Shown: one piece after another, positions 1 to 7,841 of the stretch
How the letters are laid out: every line of letters begins with the position of its first letter
How positions within the stretch are numbered: the stretch's first letter is position 1
Source of the DNA: Bacillota bacterium
GTDB lineage: Bacteria; Bacillota; Sulfobacillia; UBA8153
DNA: 32,675 nucleotides
Direction: 5' to 3'
Assembly (NCBI GenBank): GCA_007130145.1
Contig: SLSY01000139.1
Location: 1 to 32,675 of the forward strand
Notes under the pieces: model-generated
Seen by the model: the letters and a program-made list of their open reading frames with translations, nothing else
What the model was told of the DNA's origin: nothing
The model's database searches: none
Program-made: the position numbers and the translations under genes

Positions 1-16
1 AGGAGGGACACAGATC

Positions 17-712
17 ATGCGTAAGGGCGCTTGGGTGGTCTTCTTGCTGCTGGTCGTCACGTTATATTTTCTGTCGTCCATTCCCGGCTTACGGGTTCTC
101 CCCGTGCTCTCCGCAGTCCATAGAGCCATGAGCCGCGTGGACCTTGGCGTAGCTCAGTTCTCCCAGTGGTTCGCTTCACGTCTGCCAATTGATACGCACG
201 AGTTGCGTCACATTGATACGGTAACAGCTGACTTTCTGGCCTATGCCAGAGACAACCCCATTATCATCGAGTTTCTCCTGCGAAAGCTGGCCCATATCTT
301 CGTATTCTTCATCATTACCATTGCCCTGTTCTTCCTGCTCCATCAATACCTAAAGAGTTCAGCTCTGGCGGTGGGTCTTGCCTTTGTCGGTGCCACCATC
401 CTGGCCGCGCTGGATGAATACCGCCAGTCCATGGTGGCAGGGCGCGTAGGCAGTCTGTTGGATGTTGGCATCGATATGATAGGTATCACCATAGCTACCC
501 TGCTCATCATTTTTGCCCTTTTCTTGACGCGATCAGGCCGGCACCATGCTGTCAGCCGCTCCGGTCAGCAGGGAGAAAAAGAGGAAAGCGCAAGCGATGA
601 AAGCACCGTCATCTGCCAAGAGGGAGATCCGGGGGCCCGAGCCACGACGGGCCCAGAACGTGACACGGCCCAATCCCCCGAATATAAGAGCGAACGTCAT
701 CCCCCTCAATGA
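17..712 (+). CDS. VanZ family membrane protein
   Basis: This is a VanZ-like integral membrane protein of 231 residues. The family is named after the teicoplanin-resistance accessory protein VanZ, but most members have no proven function. The diagnostic motifs are visible: RKLAH at about residues 89-93, and LDEYRQ followed by GRVGSLLDVGID at about 132-153. An N-terminal hydrophobic segment (about 5-22) and three further membrane segments (about 91-108, 115-131, 150-170) surround them. The start is supported by AGGAGG ten bases upstream, at the very edge of the window. The last 60 residues are hydrophilic and low in complexity, and extend beyond the usual VanZ core. That tail lies antisense to a small hydrophobic minus-strand ORF, so the natural C-terminus is less certain than the core. 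The gene converges on the minus-strand lipoprotein gene with only ten bases between them and no visible terminator. Confidence 0.85.
   Translation: MRKGAWVVFLLLVVTLYFLSSIPGLRVLPVLSAVHRAMSRVDLGVAQFSQWFASRLPIDTHELRHIDTVTADFLAYARDNPIIIEFLLRKLAHIFVFFIITIALFFLLHQYLKSSALAVGLAFVGATILAALDEYRQSMVAGRVGSLLDVGIDMIGITIATLLIIFALFLTRSGRHHAVSRSGQQGEKEESASDESTVICQEGDPGARATTGPERDTAQSPEYKSERHPPQ
533..700 (-). CDS. Possible 55-residue membrane protein antisense to the VanZ tail
   Basis: This short reading frame is below the cut-off of the ORF track. It starts at an ATG just after the lipoprotein stop on the same strand and encodes a strongly hydrophobic peptide (MTFALIFGGLGRVTFW at the start, then an ACAFLFFSLLTG segment), consistent with two membrane-associated stretches. 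Codons end mostly in G or C, as in the neighbouring genes. A GAGGGGG run touches the ATG, so the ribosome binding site is too close to be convincing; a TTG nine bases upstream is an alternative start. It lies entirely opposite the hydrophilic VanZ C-terminal tail. It may be a real last gene of the lipoprotein operon, or only the complement of a charged tail. I do not recognise a family. Confidence 0.25.
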   Translation of the reverse strand: MTFALIFGGLGRVTFWARRGSGPRISLLADDGAFIACAFLFFSLLTGAADSMVPA

Positions 713-722
713 GATTCGAGCA

Positions 723-1493
723 TCAACGGGGAACCACTCGATCTACCCGAAATGTCGTCTTTTGCTCTGATCCCAACTCCACTTCCCAGCCCACGAACAT
801 GCTATAGCCACTAATCTCGGCAATCTCAAACCGATAATCCAGCTGCTGACCGGCGGCAGTGTAATGAAAATGATACTGATGCACCGTTACGTTGCCATCG
901 CCCAGGTCGCGAGTGCTCTGATCTCGGGATGCCACCGTCCATCCCTGGCGCCGAAAACCTTCAGATTGGACAAAGGCGTCTTCCCAGTCGCTAGCATAAA
1001 GAGCAAAAGGCATGACGACAATAACCAAAAGCATATCGGCCATAACCGGTCCTAGCGCTCCGGTATCTTCTCCATCCAACACGAGCCGCAGTGTATTCCC
1101 ATCCTCATCCATCCAGAAGTCCAGTTCAGACTTCTCATCACCGCCGATCGTCAATGTCACGTGATCGGCACTGGTATCGCCGACGTTGGCCGGACCGACC
1201 AGCTCGTAGGTGACAGTGATTTCGTTCTCGTGATCGCTAAAAGAGAATTCCAGGAGGCTAAAGGCCCGAATGATGTCACGCATCTCCCGGATTTCGTGGA
1301 AGGATGATAGAATCCCCGTCTCATCGACATCATTACCGGTTGATTCGTCTTCTTCACCCGGTGTTACCCCCTCCGATGAGCCGGCTTCCTCTTCCGCCCT
1401 TGTTGGATCGGCCTCAGGTGCGGTGGGGCTCCCGCAGCCTACCAGCATAAGCAGCAAACAAACGACAAGAGTCCAAGTCATTGCGTTTCTCAT
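723..1493 (-). CDS. Putative lipoprotein of unknown function
   Basis: This is a 256-residue secreted lipoprotein with no family that I recognise. I chose the ATG giving MRNAMTW because GGAGG lies six bases upstream; the track's longer version adds 13 residues without signal-peptide character. The N-terminus is a signal peptide with a lipobox (LVGC, cysteine about residue 20), followed by a Ser/Pro/Glu/Asp-rich linker to about residue 60, typical of proteins tethered to the outer face of the membrane. The rest (about 60-256) is a mixed, probably beta-rich domain ending in FRVDRVVPR. It sits downstream of the LysM protein on the same strand with a 64-base gap, so the two may be co-transcribed and act together in the envelope. 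Function is unknown. Confidence 0.7.
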   Translation of the reverse strand: MRNAMTWTLVVCLLLMLVGCGSPTAPEADPTRAEEEAGSSEGVTPGEEDESTGNDVDETGILSSFHEIREMRDIIRAFSLLEFSFSDHENEITVTYELVGPANVGDTSADHVTLTIGGDEKSELDFWMDEDGNTLRLVLDGEDTGALGPVMADMLLVIVVMPFALYASDWEDAFVQSEGFRRQGWTVASRDQSTRDLGDGNVTVHQYHFHYTAAGQQLDYRFEIAEISGYSMFVGWEVELGSEQKTTFRVDRVVPR

Positions 1494-1557
1494 GGCGTAC
1501 CTCCACTCAGATTCTCTTCCGCCACACCACATTCGCCCAAGGAAAACAAACCAGGCA

Positions 1558-2337
1558 TCATCTCGTTATCTTCCGTCCCGGCTCATCGGTACACTGTCCT
1601 ACCCCCTGCGAAGATGCGCCCAATTCTTCGGCGAGCTGGAACAATGGCTGACAGGAAACCCTCTCCTGATCTGCCAACGACAAGTGATTCTTGACCTTCT
1701 CATCGTCAGCAGGCGGCAAAATACCATCCTCCCCTCCCTCGCTTATGCCCCTTTCCGTCATGACGACAATGAGGTGCTCATCGACGACCAGTGTATCGTC
1801 TGTCCCTAGCTGATTCCAGTACGCGAGTTCTTCGCTCTCCACAGCATAGCGTCGGGCCACCGAGGCCAGCGTATCGCCGTCCATAATATGATGGATGTTA
1901 TATTCGACCGGAATCAAACACTCTTGGCCTACCTCCAACCGGTTCTTATTGACCAACCGTAACGCGACCGCGCTCACCCCGAATGCCCGGGCAATCTCAT
2001 CCCACGATGCGTCTTTCCTTACGACGAAGGCATGTTGAGGCCATTGGCTCGCGAGATGATACCACTGAAGATGTTGGAGGTAATCGCCTCCCACCTTCGC
2101 GGTGTCGGGGTCCAGCACCAGCAACGCCAAAAGAGCCTCAAAGGTACGCTCGTCTAATACGCCATCGGCTCCGCCCAACGTCTGGCCGAAATAGCCCAGT
2201 GTCATTTGCAGCTCGTAGACATCCTCACCCTCGATACCCACCCACAAGGGGCGATACGCCACATGAGCCGACTCAACTATGCCTCCGGCTAAGAGCATCA
2301 ACATCACGAACCCACCAGCTACCCAGCGCAATTGCAT
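1558..2337 (-). CDS. PG-binding and LysM domain membrane-anchored protein
   Basis: This is a cell-wall-binding protein of about 259 residues. It begins with an uncleaved or cleavable hydrophobic segment (MQLRWVAGGFVMLMLLAGG). A peptidoglycan_binding_1-like segment follows (GEDVYELQMTLGYFG, then DGVLDERTFEALLAL). After it come two LysM-like repeats: a degenerate one starting AFVVRKDASWDEIARAFGV, and a better one, DGDTLASVARRYAVESEEL. The C-terminal 60 residues are hydrophilic. No catalytic domain is visible, so a structural or targeting role at the wall is inferred. The start is uncertain. The ATG used here has GGAGG only two bases away, while a TTG at 2376 gives 13 more residues with an equally close GGAAGG. 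The gene follows the M24 peptidase gene closely and probably belongs to its operon. Confidence 0.75.
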   Translation of the reverse strand: MQLRWVAGGFVMLMLLAGGIVESAHVAYRPLWVGIEGEDVYELQMTLGYFGQTLGGADGVLDERTFEALLALLVLDPDTAKVGGDYLQHLQWYHLASQWPQHAFVVRKDASWDEIARAFGVSAVALRLVNKNRLEVGQECLIPVEYNIHHIMDGDTLASVARRYAVESEELAYWNQLGTDDTLVVDEHLIVVMTERGISEGGEDGILPPADDEKVKNHLSLADQERVSCQPLFQLAEELGASSQGVGQCTDEPGRKITR

Positions 2338-2385
2338 CCCCTCCGCAGAGAAGGGATTCGTCACGCTAGTTTCCAATTCCTTCCA

Positions 2386-3453
2386 TTAAACGCGAACCAA
2401 TTCCTTCGGCGCATGCGTTAAGAGTTCGTATCCCCCTTTAATGATCAGAACATCATCCTCGATCCGGACTCCGCCCCACCCCTCTATGTAGATTCCGGGT
2501 TCTATGGTAACGATGCAGCCCGCAACCAGTTCCTCCTTAACTCCTGGTGCCACATGGTAGCCGCCGCCCAGGGCGTGCCCCAAACCGTGTCCGAATTCAT
2601 CGCCAAAACCGGCTTCGGCGATATGTGTACGGGCTATGGCATCCACTTCCTCGCCGGTAACCCCGGGGGCAAGTACGGATAGGGCGCGCTGTTGCGCTTC
2701 CAAAACCGTGCCGTACACCTCTTCCTGGCGGGCTGTGGGTTCGCCCACAACAACCGTGCGGGTGATATCCGAGCCACAGCCGTCCCAAACCGCACCATAA
2801 TCCATGGTCACCAGATCTCCTGCCTCCAGTTTTCGCGTGGTGGGAGACCCATGACAGTAACTGGAACGAGGGCCGGACACGACAATGGTGGGGAACGAGA
2901 AGGCAGTCACCCCCTGTTTGCGCATGAAGTATTCCAGTTCTGCCACCAGATCGAGTTCACTAACCCCTTGTCCCATGAGCGGAAGCAGGTGGATGAAGGC
3001 GGCATCATCAATGGACGCCGCTCGCCGGAAGGCCGCGATCTCCCCAGGCGTCTTGACATTGCGCACCTGGTTCATCAGGGCGTCAGCGGGCACCATCTGC
3101 ACCTTGCCAAGCGCCTCGTGCAGGCTAACAAAGGCACTGTGGGACATACGTTGGGCTTCAAATCCTAGCGAACGCACACCATGCTTTTGTGCCAGCTCCG
3201 CCACCTGGGACAGGGCACTGTGCTGGCGGTCACAGGATACCACCGTGCAATTAGCGGCTTGGGCTCGCGCCTCGGCTCGTTCCACGAAGTAGCTGAAAAG
3301 GTAGTTCTCCTCACGAGTGATAAGGACCTGACCGGCACGGGAGGAACCCACCAGATAGCCGCAGTCATCGGGTTTGCCCACAAGCAAAGCATCGAGTTCC
3401 TGGGCCTCCATGGCTTCGTGTACTCGGCGGGTCCGTTCTTGGTAGTCTTTCAA
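2386..3453 (-). CDS. M24 family Xaa-Pro aminopeptidase/dipeptidase
   Basis: This metallopeptidase of the pita-bread fold (family M24) is predicted to remove or release residues next to proline in the cytoplasm. Its 355 residues comprise an N-terminal creatinase-type domain (about 1-130) and a catalytic domain. The five expected metal ligands are readable: D218 in TMDYG, D229 in SDITR, H289 in FGHGLGH, E318 in IEPGIY and E332 in RIEDDV. H201 (SYCHG) matches the conserved substrate-site histidine. The start is TTG, with GAGGAG nine bases upstream. Length and motifs fit the Firmicutes YqhT/PepP-like group; I cannot decide between aminopeptidase and dipeptidase. The ADP-ribosylglycohydrolase gene lies 62 bases upstream and the LysM gene immediately downstream, all on one strand. 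Confidence 0.9.
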   Translation of the reverse strand: MKDYQERTRRVHEAMEAQELDALLVGKPDDCGYLVGSSRAGQVLITREENYLFSYFVERAEARAQAANCTVVSCDRQHSALSQVAELAQKHGVRSLGFEAQRMSHSAFVSLHEALGKVQMVPADALMNQVRNVKTPGEIAAFRRAASIDDAAFIHLLPLMGQGVSELDLVAELEYFMRKQGVTAFSFPTIVVSGPRSSYCHGSPTTRKLEAGDLVTMDYGAVWDGCGSDITRTVVVGEPTARQEEVYGTVLEAQQRALSVLAPGVTGEEVDAIARTHIAEAGFGDEFGHGLGHALGGGYHVAPGVKEELVAGCIVTIEPGIYIEGWGGVRIEDDVLIIKGGYELLTHAPKELVRV

Positions 3454-3515
3454 CTCGCACCACTCCTCAGTCCCATATATTGCTCATACTAACCTGGCCC
3501 ATGTGATTCCCATGA

Positions 3516-4463
3516 CTACCCCTTGTGCTGCCCTGAAACCACCGTCAAACCCTCGGACAGTTCATCCAAGATGGCCGCATCCACCAGAGCCTCACGCCAG
3601 CGCTCAGGAAGGCGCGAGTAACCATAGAACGCACCGGTCAGCGCCCCGGTGACGGCTCCCAGCGTATCGGCATCACCTCCGAGGTTCACGGCGGCAACAA
3701 TGGCATCCTCAGCACTATCATTGTTGAGAAAGCACCAGCAGGCAGAGATGAATGTATCCACAACATACGCTGTGCTCTTCAACTCATCGTAGGTTACATC
3801 TTCCAGTGCGTGCAGCTGTTCCACGATGGCTTTGGGCACCACGTCACCCATAATGCCCTGGGCGTGATGAAGAGCCGTATGGTACGCTTCATGACGCTCC
3901 GCCTCTCTACCCACACACACTGCGATCATGGAGCAATAGGCCACAGACAGCAGTTGACACAACGAGCTGGCATGAGTCATGGCGGTAAGTTTCTGAGCCC
4001 AGTGGTCACGCTCGCCCGAGCGGTGCCAATAAGCCAGTCCCACCGGAGCGATGCGCATGAGCGCACCGTTTCCGCACGCCCGCTCACCCAGTGCCTGCAC
4101 TACCAAGCGCCCCGCCTCTTCCCAAACCGGATTCTGGCGGTAGCACTCCAAAGCCATGGCTACCGTATGGCCGATATCCGGGGGATCTGTTTCTTGCCAT
4201 TCCAAGAAGCGTTGGCCAACGGCATCCACAGGGTCTTGGGGATCTTCTATGATCCCCTGGGCCGTAGCGATAGCCATGGCCGTATCATCAGTCCCCTGCC
4301 CCGGTGCCAGCTGCAACCAACCTCCCCCTTGGATGTCAACCAAACGCCCCAGCTTCTCCTTAATGTCATCGCGAGACATGAATTCTGCCGTCGCACCCAA
4401 CGCGTCGCCCATCGCCAGACCCCACATGCCGCCGCGAATCGAGTCCTTCACATTCTGGGCCAT
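3516..4463 (-). CDS. ADP-ribosylglycohydrolase family protein
   Basis: This 315-residue member of the DraG/ARH family is predicted to hydrolyse ADP-ribose from a modified protein or small molecule using two magnesium ions. The N-terminal GGMWGLAMGDALG, the metal-binding GQGTDDTAM (T58-D59-D60) and the C-terminal NLGGDADTLGAVTGALTGA (D264, D266, T267) are all intact, so it should be active. The start ATG has AGAGGTGG four bases upstream. It is first in the minus-strand run ending with the lipoprotein. No ADP-ribosyltransferase or nitrogenase gene is nearby, so the substrate is unknown. Family members act on arginine-ADP-ribose, O-acetyl-ADP-ribose or nucleic-acid ADP-ribose, and the sequence alone does not say which. 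Confidence 0.88.
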   Translation of the reverse strand: MAQNVKDSIRGGMWGLAMGDALGATAEFMSRDDIKEKLGRLVDIQGGGWLQLAPGQGTDDTAMAIATAQGIIEDPQDPVDAVGQRFLEWQETDPPDIGHTVAMALECYRQNPVWEEAGRLVVQALGERACGNGALMRIAPVGLAYWHRSGERDHWAQKLTAMTHASSLCQLLSVAYCSMIAVCVGREAERHEAYHTALHHAQGIMGDVVPKAIVEQLHALEDVTYDELKSTAYVVDTFISACWCFLNNDSAEDAIVAAVNLGGDADTLGAVTGALTGAFYGYSRLPERWREALVDAAILDELSEGLTVVSGQHKG

Positions 4464-4666
4464 ATTTCCACCTCTTTCTGGACCCTATCTACCCCAGGCG
4501 CAAGCGCATACTTATTCCCCTCATCGTATATTTCGTGCGCAGAACTAAACCCGAGGTATTGGCCGATTCTTTCCTCTTTCCTGTCGCCCTCCCTATAACA
4601 GCAAGCCTCCTAACCGTTGCAGGCCGAAAACTGGCCAATTTAGCATTTGCGTGCCATGACCTGGGT

Positions 4667-4694
4667 TTGATACCATGAGAATGGTTGTCATAAA
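4667..4694 (+). promoter_or_regulatory. Weak candidate promoter of the BON gene
   Basis: A TTGATA hexamer is followed after 16 bases by CATAAA, eighteen bases before the BON start codon. The match to sigma-A boxes is only partial, and the short distance would leave almost no leader ahead of the AAGGAGG site. The rest of the 249-base divergent gap back to the ADP-ribosylglycohydrolase gene shows no better promoter and no small gene. Confidence 0.25.
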
Positions 4695-4712
4695 CGGTAA
4701 GGAGGTACTACT

Positions 4713-4931
4713 ATGGCATTGATTTCCGACCAAATGCTGGCAGCAAAAGTCAAAACCCAAATTGCGGTGGATGGACTCAAGTCAAAAGGCGATATCACCG
4801 TAGAAGCCAAAGATGGCACCATCACCCTTACGGGACAGGTAGATTCGGAAAAGACCATTGAAGCCGCCCGTCGCTCGGCCCTCAGCATACCTGAGGTTAT
4901 GGGAATTGAGAACCTACTAAAGGCACAGTGA
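4713..4931 (+). CDS. Small single-BON-domain protein
   Basis: This 72-residue protein is one BON domain, with the pattern LAAKVKTQIAVDG, then DITVEAKDGTITLTGQVDS, then AARRSALSIPEVMGIENLL. BON domains usually bind membranes or phospholipids, as in OsmY, or act as accessory modules. There is no signal peptide or lipobox here, so a cytoplasmic or peripheral membrane role is likely. The start is strong: AAGGAGG lies seven bases before the ATG. The gene stands alone on the plus strand, has its own terminator, and converges on the crotonase gene. A stress-related role would be by analogy with OsmY only. Confidence 0.8.
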   Translation: MALISDQMLAAKVKTQIAVDGLKSKGDITVEAKDGTITLTGQVDSEKTIEAARRSALSIPEVMGIENLLKAQ

Positions 4932-4941
4932 CATTCGATGA

Positions 4942-4970
4942 AGGGGGGCTGGCCGGGCCAGCCCCCTTAT
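4942..4970. terminator. Bidirectional terminator between BON gene and crt
   Basis: A nine-base perfect stem (GGGGGCTGG with CCAGCCCCC) and five-base loop is followed by TTATTT on the plus strand. It sits between two converging genes. On the minus strand only a short T tract (CTT) follows, so termination in that direction is less certain. Confidence 0.75.
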
Positions 4971-4978
4971 TTCCAGTA

Positions 4979-5755
4979 TCACTTGCCCTGAAAAGAAGGC
5001 TCTCGCTTTTGCAAGAATGCCTTCATTCCCTCCGTTTGATCCCAGCTAGCGAACAGCTGTCCAAATTCCTCCGCTTCAAAAGCACAGCCCTGTTCCAAGG
5101 TCAGATCCAGCCCACGACCGATGGCGCGTTTGGCCGCGCGTATCGCTAAAGGTCCCTTTCGGGCAATCAAATGACCCAGTTCTTGGCAGGTGACCAGCAA
5201 TTCATCTGCGGGCACCACCTGGTCTACTAAGCCCAGAGCCAACGCGGGTTGCGCCTTGACCAATTCTCCGGTGAAGATGAGTCGTTTGGCCTGACTGCGT
5301 CCAATCAAACGAGCCAAACGTTGCGTTCCGCCAAATCCCGGGATCACCCCTAGATTCACCTCCGGCTGACCCAAACGAGCCTTTTCCGAAGCAATACGCA
5401 TGTCACATGCCATAGCCAGTTCACAGCCGCCTCCCAAGGCAAATCCATTAATGGCCGCGATCACTACCAATGGTGAGCATTCAATCTCGAAAAACGTCTT
5501 CTGCCCCAAATCGGCAAAGGCACGGGCTTCTTCCACGCTCATGTCGGCCATCGCTCCGATATCTGCCCCAGCTACGAAAGCGCGATCACCGCTGCCGGTC
5601 AGAATAGCTACCAGGATCTCCTCTTCTTCACGCAGGGCCGCAAAGACTCCAGAAAGCTCCTCCAGAACCTGACGGTTGAGGGCATTCATGGCTTGGGGCC
5701 GGTCAATGGTCACGGTAGCCAAACGTTCTTTTCGCTCTACCTTTACAAACTCCAC
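4979..5755 (-). CDS. crt: Crotonase family enoyl-CoA hydratase (3-hydroxybutyryl-CoA dehydratase)
   Basis: This enzyme of 258 residues reversibly hydrates crotonyl-CoA to 3-hydroxybutyryl-CoA in the cytoplasm. The oxyanion-hole segment FVAGADI (about 60-66) and NGFALGGGCELAMACD contain the backbone and first catalytic glutamate (E112). The second, E132, is in QPEVNLGVIPGFGG. Both acid-base residues are therefore present, as expected of a true hydratase rather than an isomerase or hydrolase relative. The start is GTG with GGGGGTGAG just upstream. The gene follows hbd after 14 bases and is last in the fdhD-thiolase-hbd-crt operon. No acyl-CoA dehydrogenase or etfAB follows, so the last step to butyryl-CoA must be encoded elsewhere. 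Confidence 0.9.
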   Translation of the reverse strand: MEFVKVERKERLATVTIDRPQAMNALNRQVLEELSGVFAALREEEEILVAILTGSGDRAFVAGADIGAMADMSVEEARAFADLGQKTFFEIECSPLVVIAAINGFALGGGCELAMACDMRIASEKARLGQPEVNLGVIPGFGGTQRLARLIGRSQAKRLIFTGELVKAQPALALGLVDQVVPADELLVTCQELGHLIARKGPLAIRAAKRAIGRGLDLTLEQGCAFEAEEFGQLFASWDQTEGMKAFLQKREPSFQGK

Positions 5756-5769
5756 GAACTCACCCCCGT

Positions 5770-6618
5770 CTAGTACTGATAGAATCCTTGCTTTGTCTTC
5801 ATACCCAAAAGGCCAGCTCTTACCATGCGCCGCAACAGCGGGCAGGGCCGATACTTTGGATCGCCAAAACCCTCATACAACACGTCCATGATTGCCAAAC
5901 AGGTATCCAGGCCGATCAGGTCAGCCAAAGCCAACGGGCCCATGGGATGGTTCATACCTAGCTTCATGACGGTATCAATATCCTCTTTTGTGGCAACGTT
6001 CTCCATAAGACAGTATACGGCCTCATTGATCATGGGCATGAGAAGACGATTGGCAATGAAACCCGGGTAGTCGTCCACCGTCACCGGCGTCTTCCCCATG
6101 CTCCGACTCAGGTTCGCCACCTCGTCATGGACCTCATCGGCCGTCTGCTGCCCCCGAATCACTTCGACCAATTTCATCAAAGGCACTGGATTCATGAAAT
6201 GCATGCCGATGACGCGCTCTGGCCGCTGCGTAACCGCACCCAGTTCAGTAATGGATATTGATGAGGTATTAGAAGCGAAGATAGTCTGGGGAGGACAGAT
6301 AGAATCAAGTTCCGAAAACAGATCGCACTTGACCTGCGTACGCTCTATCACAGCTTCGATAATGAGTTCCGAGTCACTGGCCGCCCTCAGATCATCAGTG
6401 ACCTCTATCCGTTGGAGAGTGCCTGTGAGATCCTCTTGTGACAGGCGTCCCTTCTCAACACTGCGACGCAGGAACTTCTCAATCCCCTGCCGGCCCTTTT
6501 GGGCCAGTTCCATCGTGAGATCAGTGAGCGTAACCTTGAGGCCTGCCTGGGCCGCAACCTGAGCGATGCCCGCCCCCATTTGACCGGCACCCACCACGGT
6601 GATTCTCTCGATACTCAT
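5770..6618 (-). CDS. hbd: 3-hydroxybutyryl-CoA dehydrogenase
   Basis: This NAD(P)-dependent dehydrogenase interconverts acetoacetyl-CoA and 3-hydroxybutyryl-CoA. At 282 residues it has the exact size of the short clostridial/PaaH-type enzymes. The Rossmann motif [13 protein letters not shown] begins at residue 8. The catalytic region reads [11 protein letters not shown], then [20 protein letters not shown] with the catalytic histidine, and the C-terminal dimer domain starts at about [15 protein letters not shown]. The ATG is preceded by AAAGGGG at seven bases. It lies 15 bases after the thiolase gene and 14 before crt. Together these form the three steps from acetyl-CoA to crotonyl-CoA, usable either for butyrate formation or for beta-oxidation; direction cannot be told from sequence. 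Confidence 0.94.
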   Translation of the reverse strand: MSIERITVVGAGQMGAGIAQVAAQAGLKVTLTDLTMELAQKGRQGIEKFLRRSVEKGRLSQEDLTGTLQRIEVTDDLRAASDSELIIEAVIERTQVKCDLFSELDSICPPQTIFASNTSSISITELGAVTQRPERVIGMHFMNPVPLMKLVEVIRGQQTADEVHDEVANLSRSMGKTPVTVDDYPGFIANRLLMPMINEAVYCLMENVATKEDIDTVMKLGMNHPMGPLALADLIGLDTCLAIMDVLYEGFGDPKYRPCPLLRRMVRAGLLGMKTKQGFYQY

Positions 6619-6633
6619 ACCAGGGCCCCTTTC

Positions 6634-7815
6634 TCATTCCACCCGGATGAGGGTGGCTTCACCTTGACCTCCACCGGAACAGATAGCCGCCAAACCATAT
6701 ATGAGTCCCCGCCGCCGCAATTCGTAAATAAGAGTGGTTAGAATCCGTCCTCCGCTAGCACCAATGGGATGTCCCAGAGCAATGGCCCCACCGTTGACAT
6801 TGACCCGCTCTTCATCCAAACCTTCCATCTTAATGCTGGTAAGGGTCACAGCTGCAAAGGCCTCGTTGATCTCCATTAAGTCCATATCGCTCCAGGACAT
6901 ACCCGCTTTCTCCAAGGCCCGGCGCCCGGAGAGGGCAGGCACTGTTCCCAGTTCATGAGCCTCTCCTGACACCATACCGTGAGAGACAATGGTAGCCAGT
7001 ACGGGAAGCCCGAGAGCCTCGGCGCGCTTACGTGACATCAGGACCAACGCCGCGGCCCCGTCGTTGATGCTCGGAGCATTGCCAGCGGTAATGGTACCCT
7101 CACGACCAAATGCCGGCTTGAGTTTGGCTAACACGTCAAGGCTTGTGTCCCGGCGCGGGCACTCGTCGGTAAGAAAGGGCAGCGCATCACCCTTGCGTTG
7201 TGGCACGTTAACCGGAACCACTTCCGAGGTGAACACCCCTTCATCAATCGCCTTGATGGCTCGCTGGTGGCTGCGCAAAGCCCAAACATCCTGTTCTTCG
7301 CGGGATAATTTGTGTTCACGGGCCATGGTGTTGCCGTGATTGCCCATATGAACATCCGTCACCGGACACCACAGACCATCATGGACGGTAGAGTCCACCA
7401 CTTCTCCGTGACCTAGACGGTAACCAAACCTCCCCTTGCGCAGCAGATAAGGACCCTGACTCATGTTCTCCATGCCGCCGGCCACGATGACCTCAGCTTC
7501 ATTGCTGCGGATCATCATATCGGCCAGATTGACCGCGCGCAGGCTGGAAGCACAAACCTTGTTGATGGTCTCAGCTGGCACGCTGACGGGCAGACCGGCG
7601 ATAATTGCCGCCTGACGGGCTGGCACCTGCCCCGCACCTGCAGCCACAACCATGCCCATCATAACGTTATCCACCGTCTCGGGGTCTACCTCAGCACGCT
7701 CCAAAGCTGCACGTATGGCCACAGCCCCTAGCTGAACGGCAGGAACATCCCGTAGCGCGCCGCCAAACGCACCAAATGGGGTTCGGCAAGCACTGACCAC
7801 TACCGTCTCTTGCAT
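6634..7815 (-). CDS. thlA: Acetyl-CoA C-acetyltransferase (thiolase)
   Basis: This thiolase II of 393 residues condenses two acetyl-CoA to acetoacetyl-CoA or performs the reverse cleavage. All three catalytic parts are seen: nucleophile C88 in KVCASSLRAV, H349 in ALGHPIGASGG and C379 in AICSGGGQGEA. I moved the start from the track's GTG to the ATG three codons later, because that GTG is part of the AGGAGGTGA ribosome binding site, which is then eight bases from the ATG. It lies 26 bases downstream of fdhD and 15 upstream of hbd. The symbol follows the clostridial name; atoB would be equally fair. Confidence 0.93.
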   Translation of the reverse strand: MQETVVVSACRTPFGAFGGALRDVPAVQLGAVAIRAALERAEVDPETVDNVMMGMVVAAGAGQVPARQAAIIAGLPVSVPAETINKVCASSLRAVNLADMMIRSNEAEVIVAGGMENMSQGPYLLRKGRFGYRLGHGEVVDSTVHDGLWCPVTDVHMGNHGNTMAREHKLSREEQDVWALRSHQRAIKAIDEGVFTSEVVPVNVPQRKGDALPFLTDECPRRDTSLDVLAKLKPAFGREGTITAGNAPSINDGAAALVLMSRKRAEALGLPVLATIVSHGMVSGEAHELGTVPALSGRRALEKAGMSWSDMDLMEINEAFAAVTLTSIKMEGLDEERVNVNGGAIALGHPIGASGGRILTTLIYELRRRGLIYGLAAICSGGGQGEATLIRVE

Positions 7816-7841
7816 ACAAGTCACCTCCTGAATTCTTCAAC

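Noticed and set aside
1270-1809. 179-residue plus-strand ORF spanning the lipoprotein and LysM genes
   Set aside because: It is opposite a clear signal peptide with lipobox and a LysM protein. It begins without a ribosome binding site.
3810-4598. 262-residue plus-strand ORF
   Set aside because: It is antisense to the ADP-ribosylglycohydrolase gene, which has intact catalytic motifs. Its own product has no recognisable domain and no ribosome binding site.
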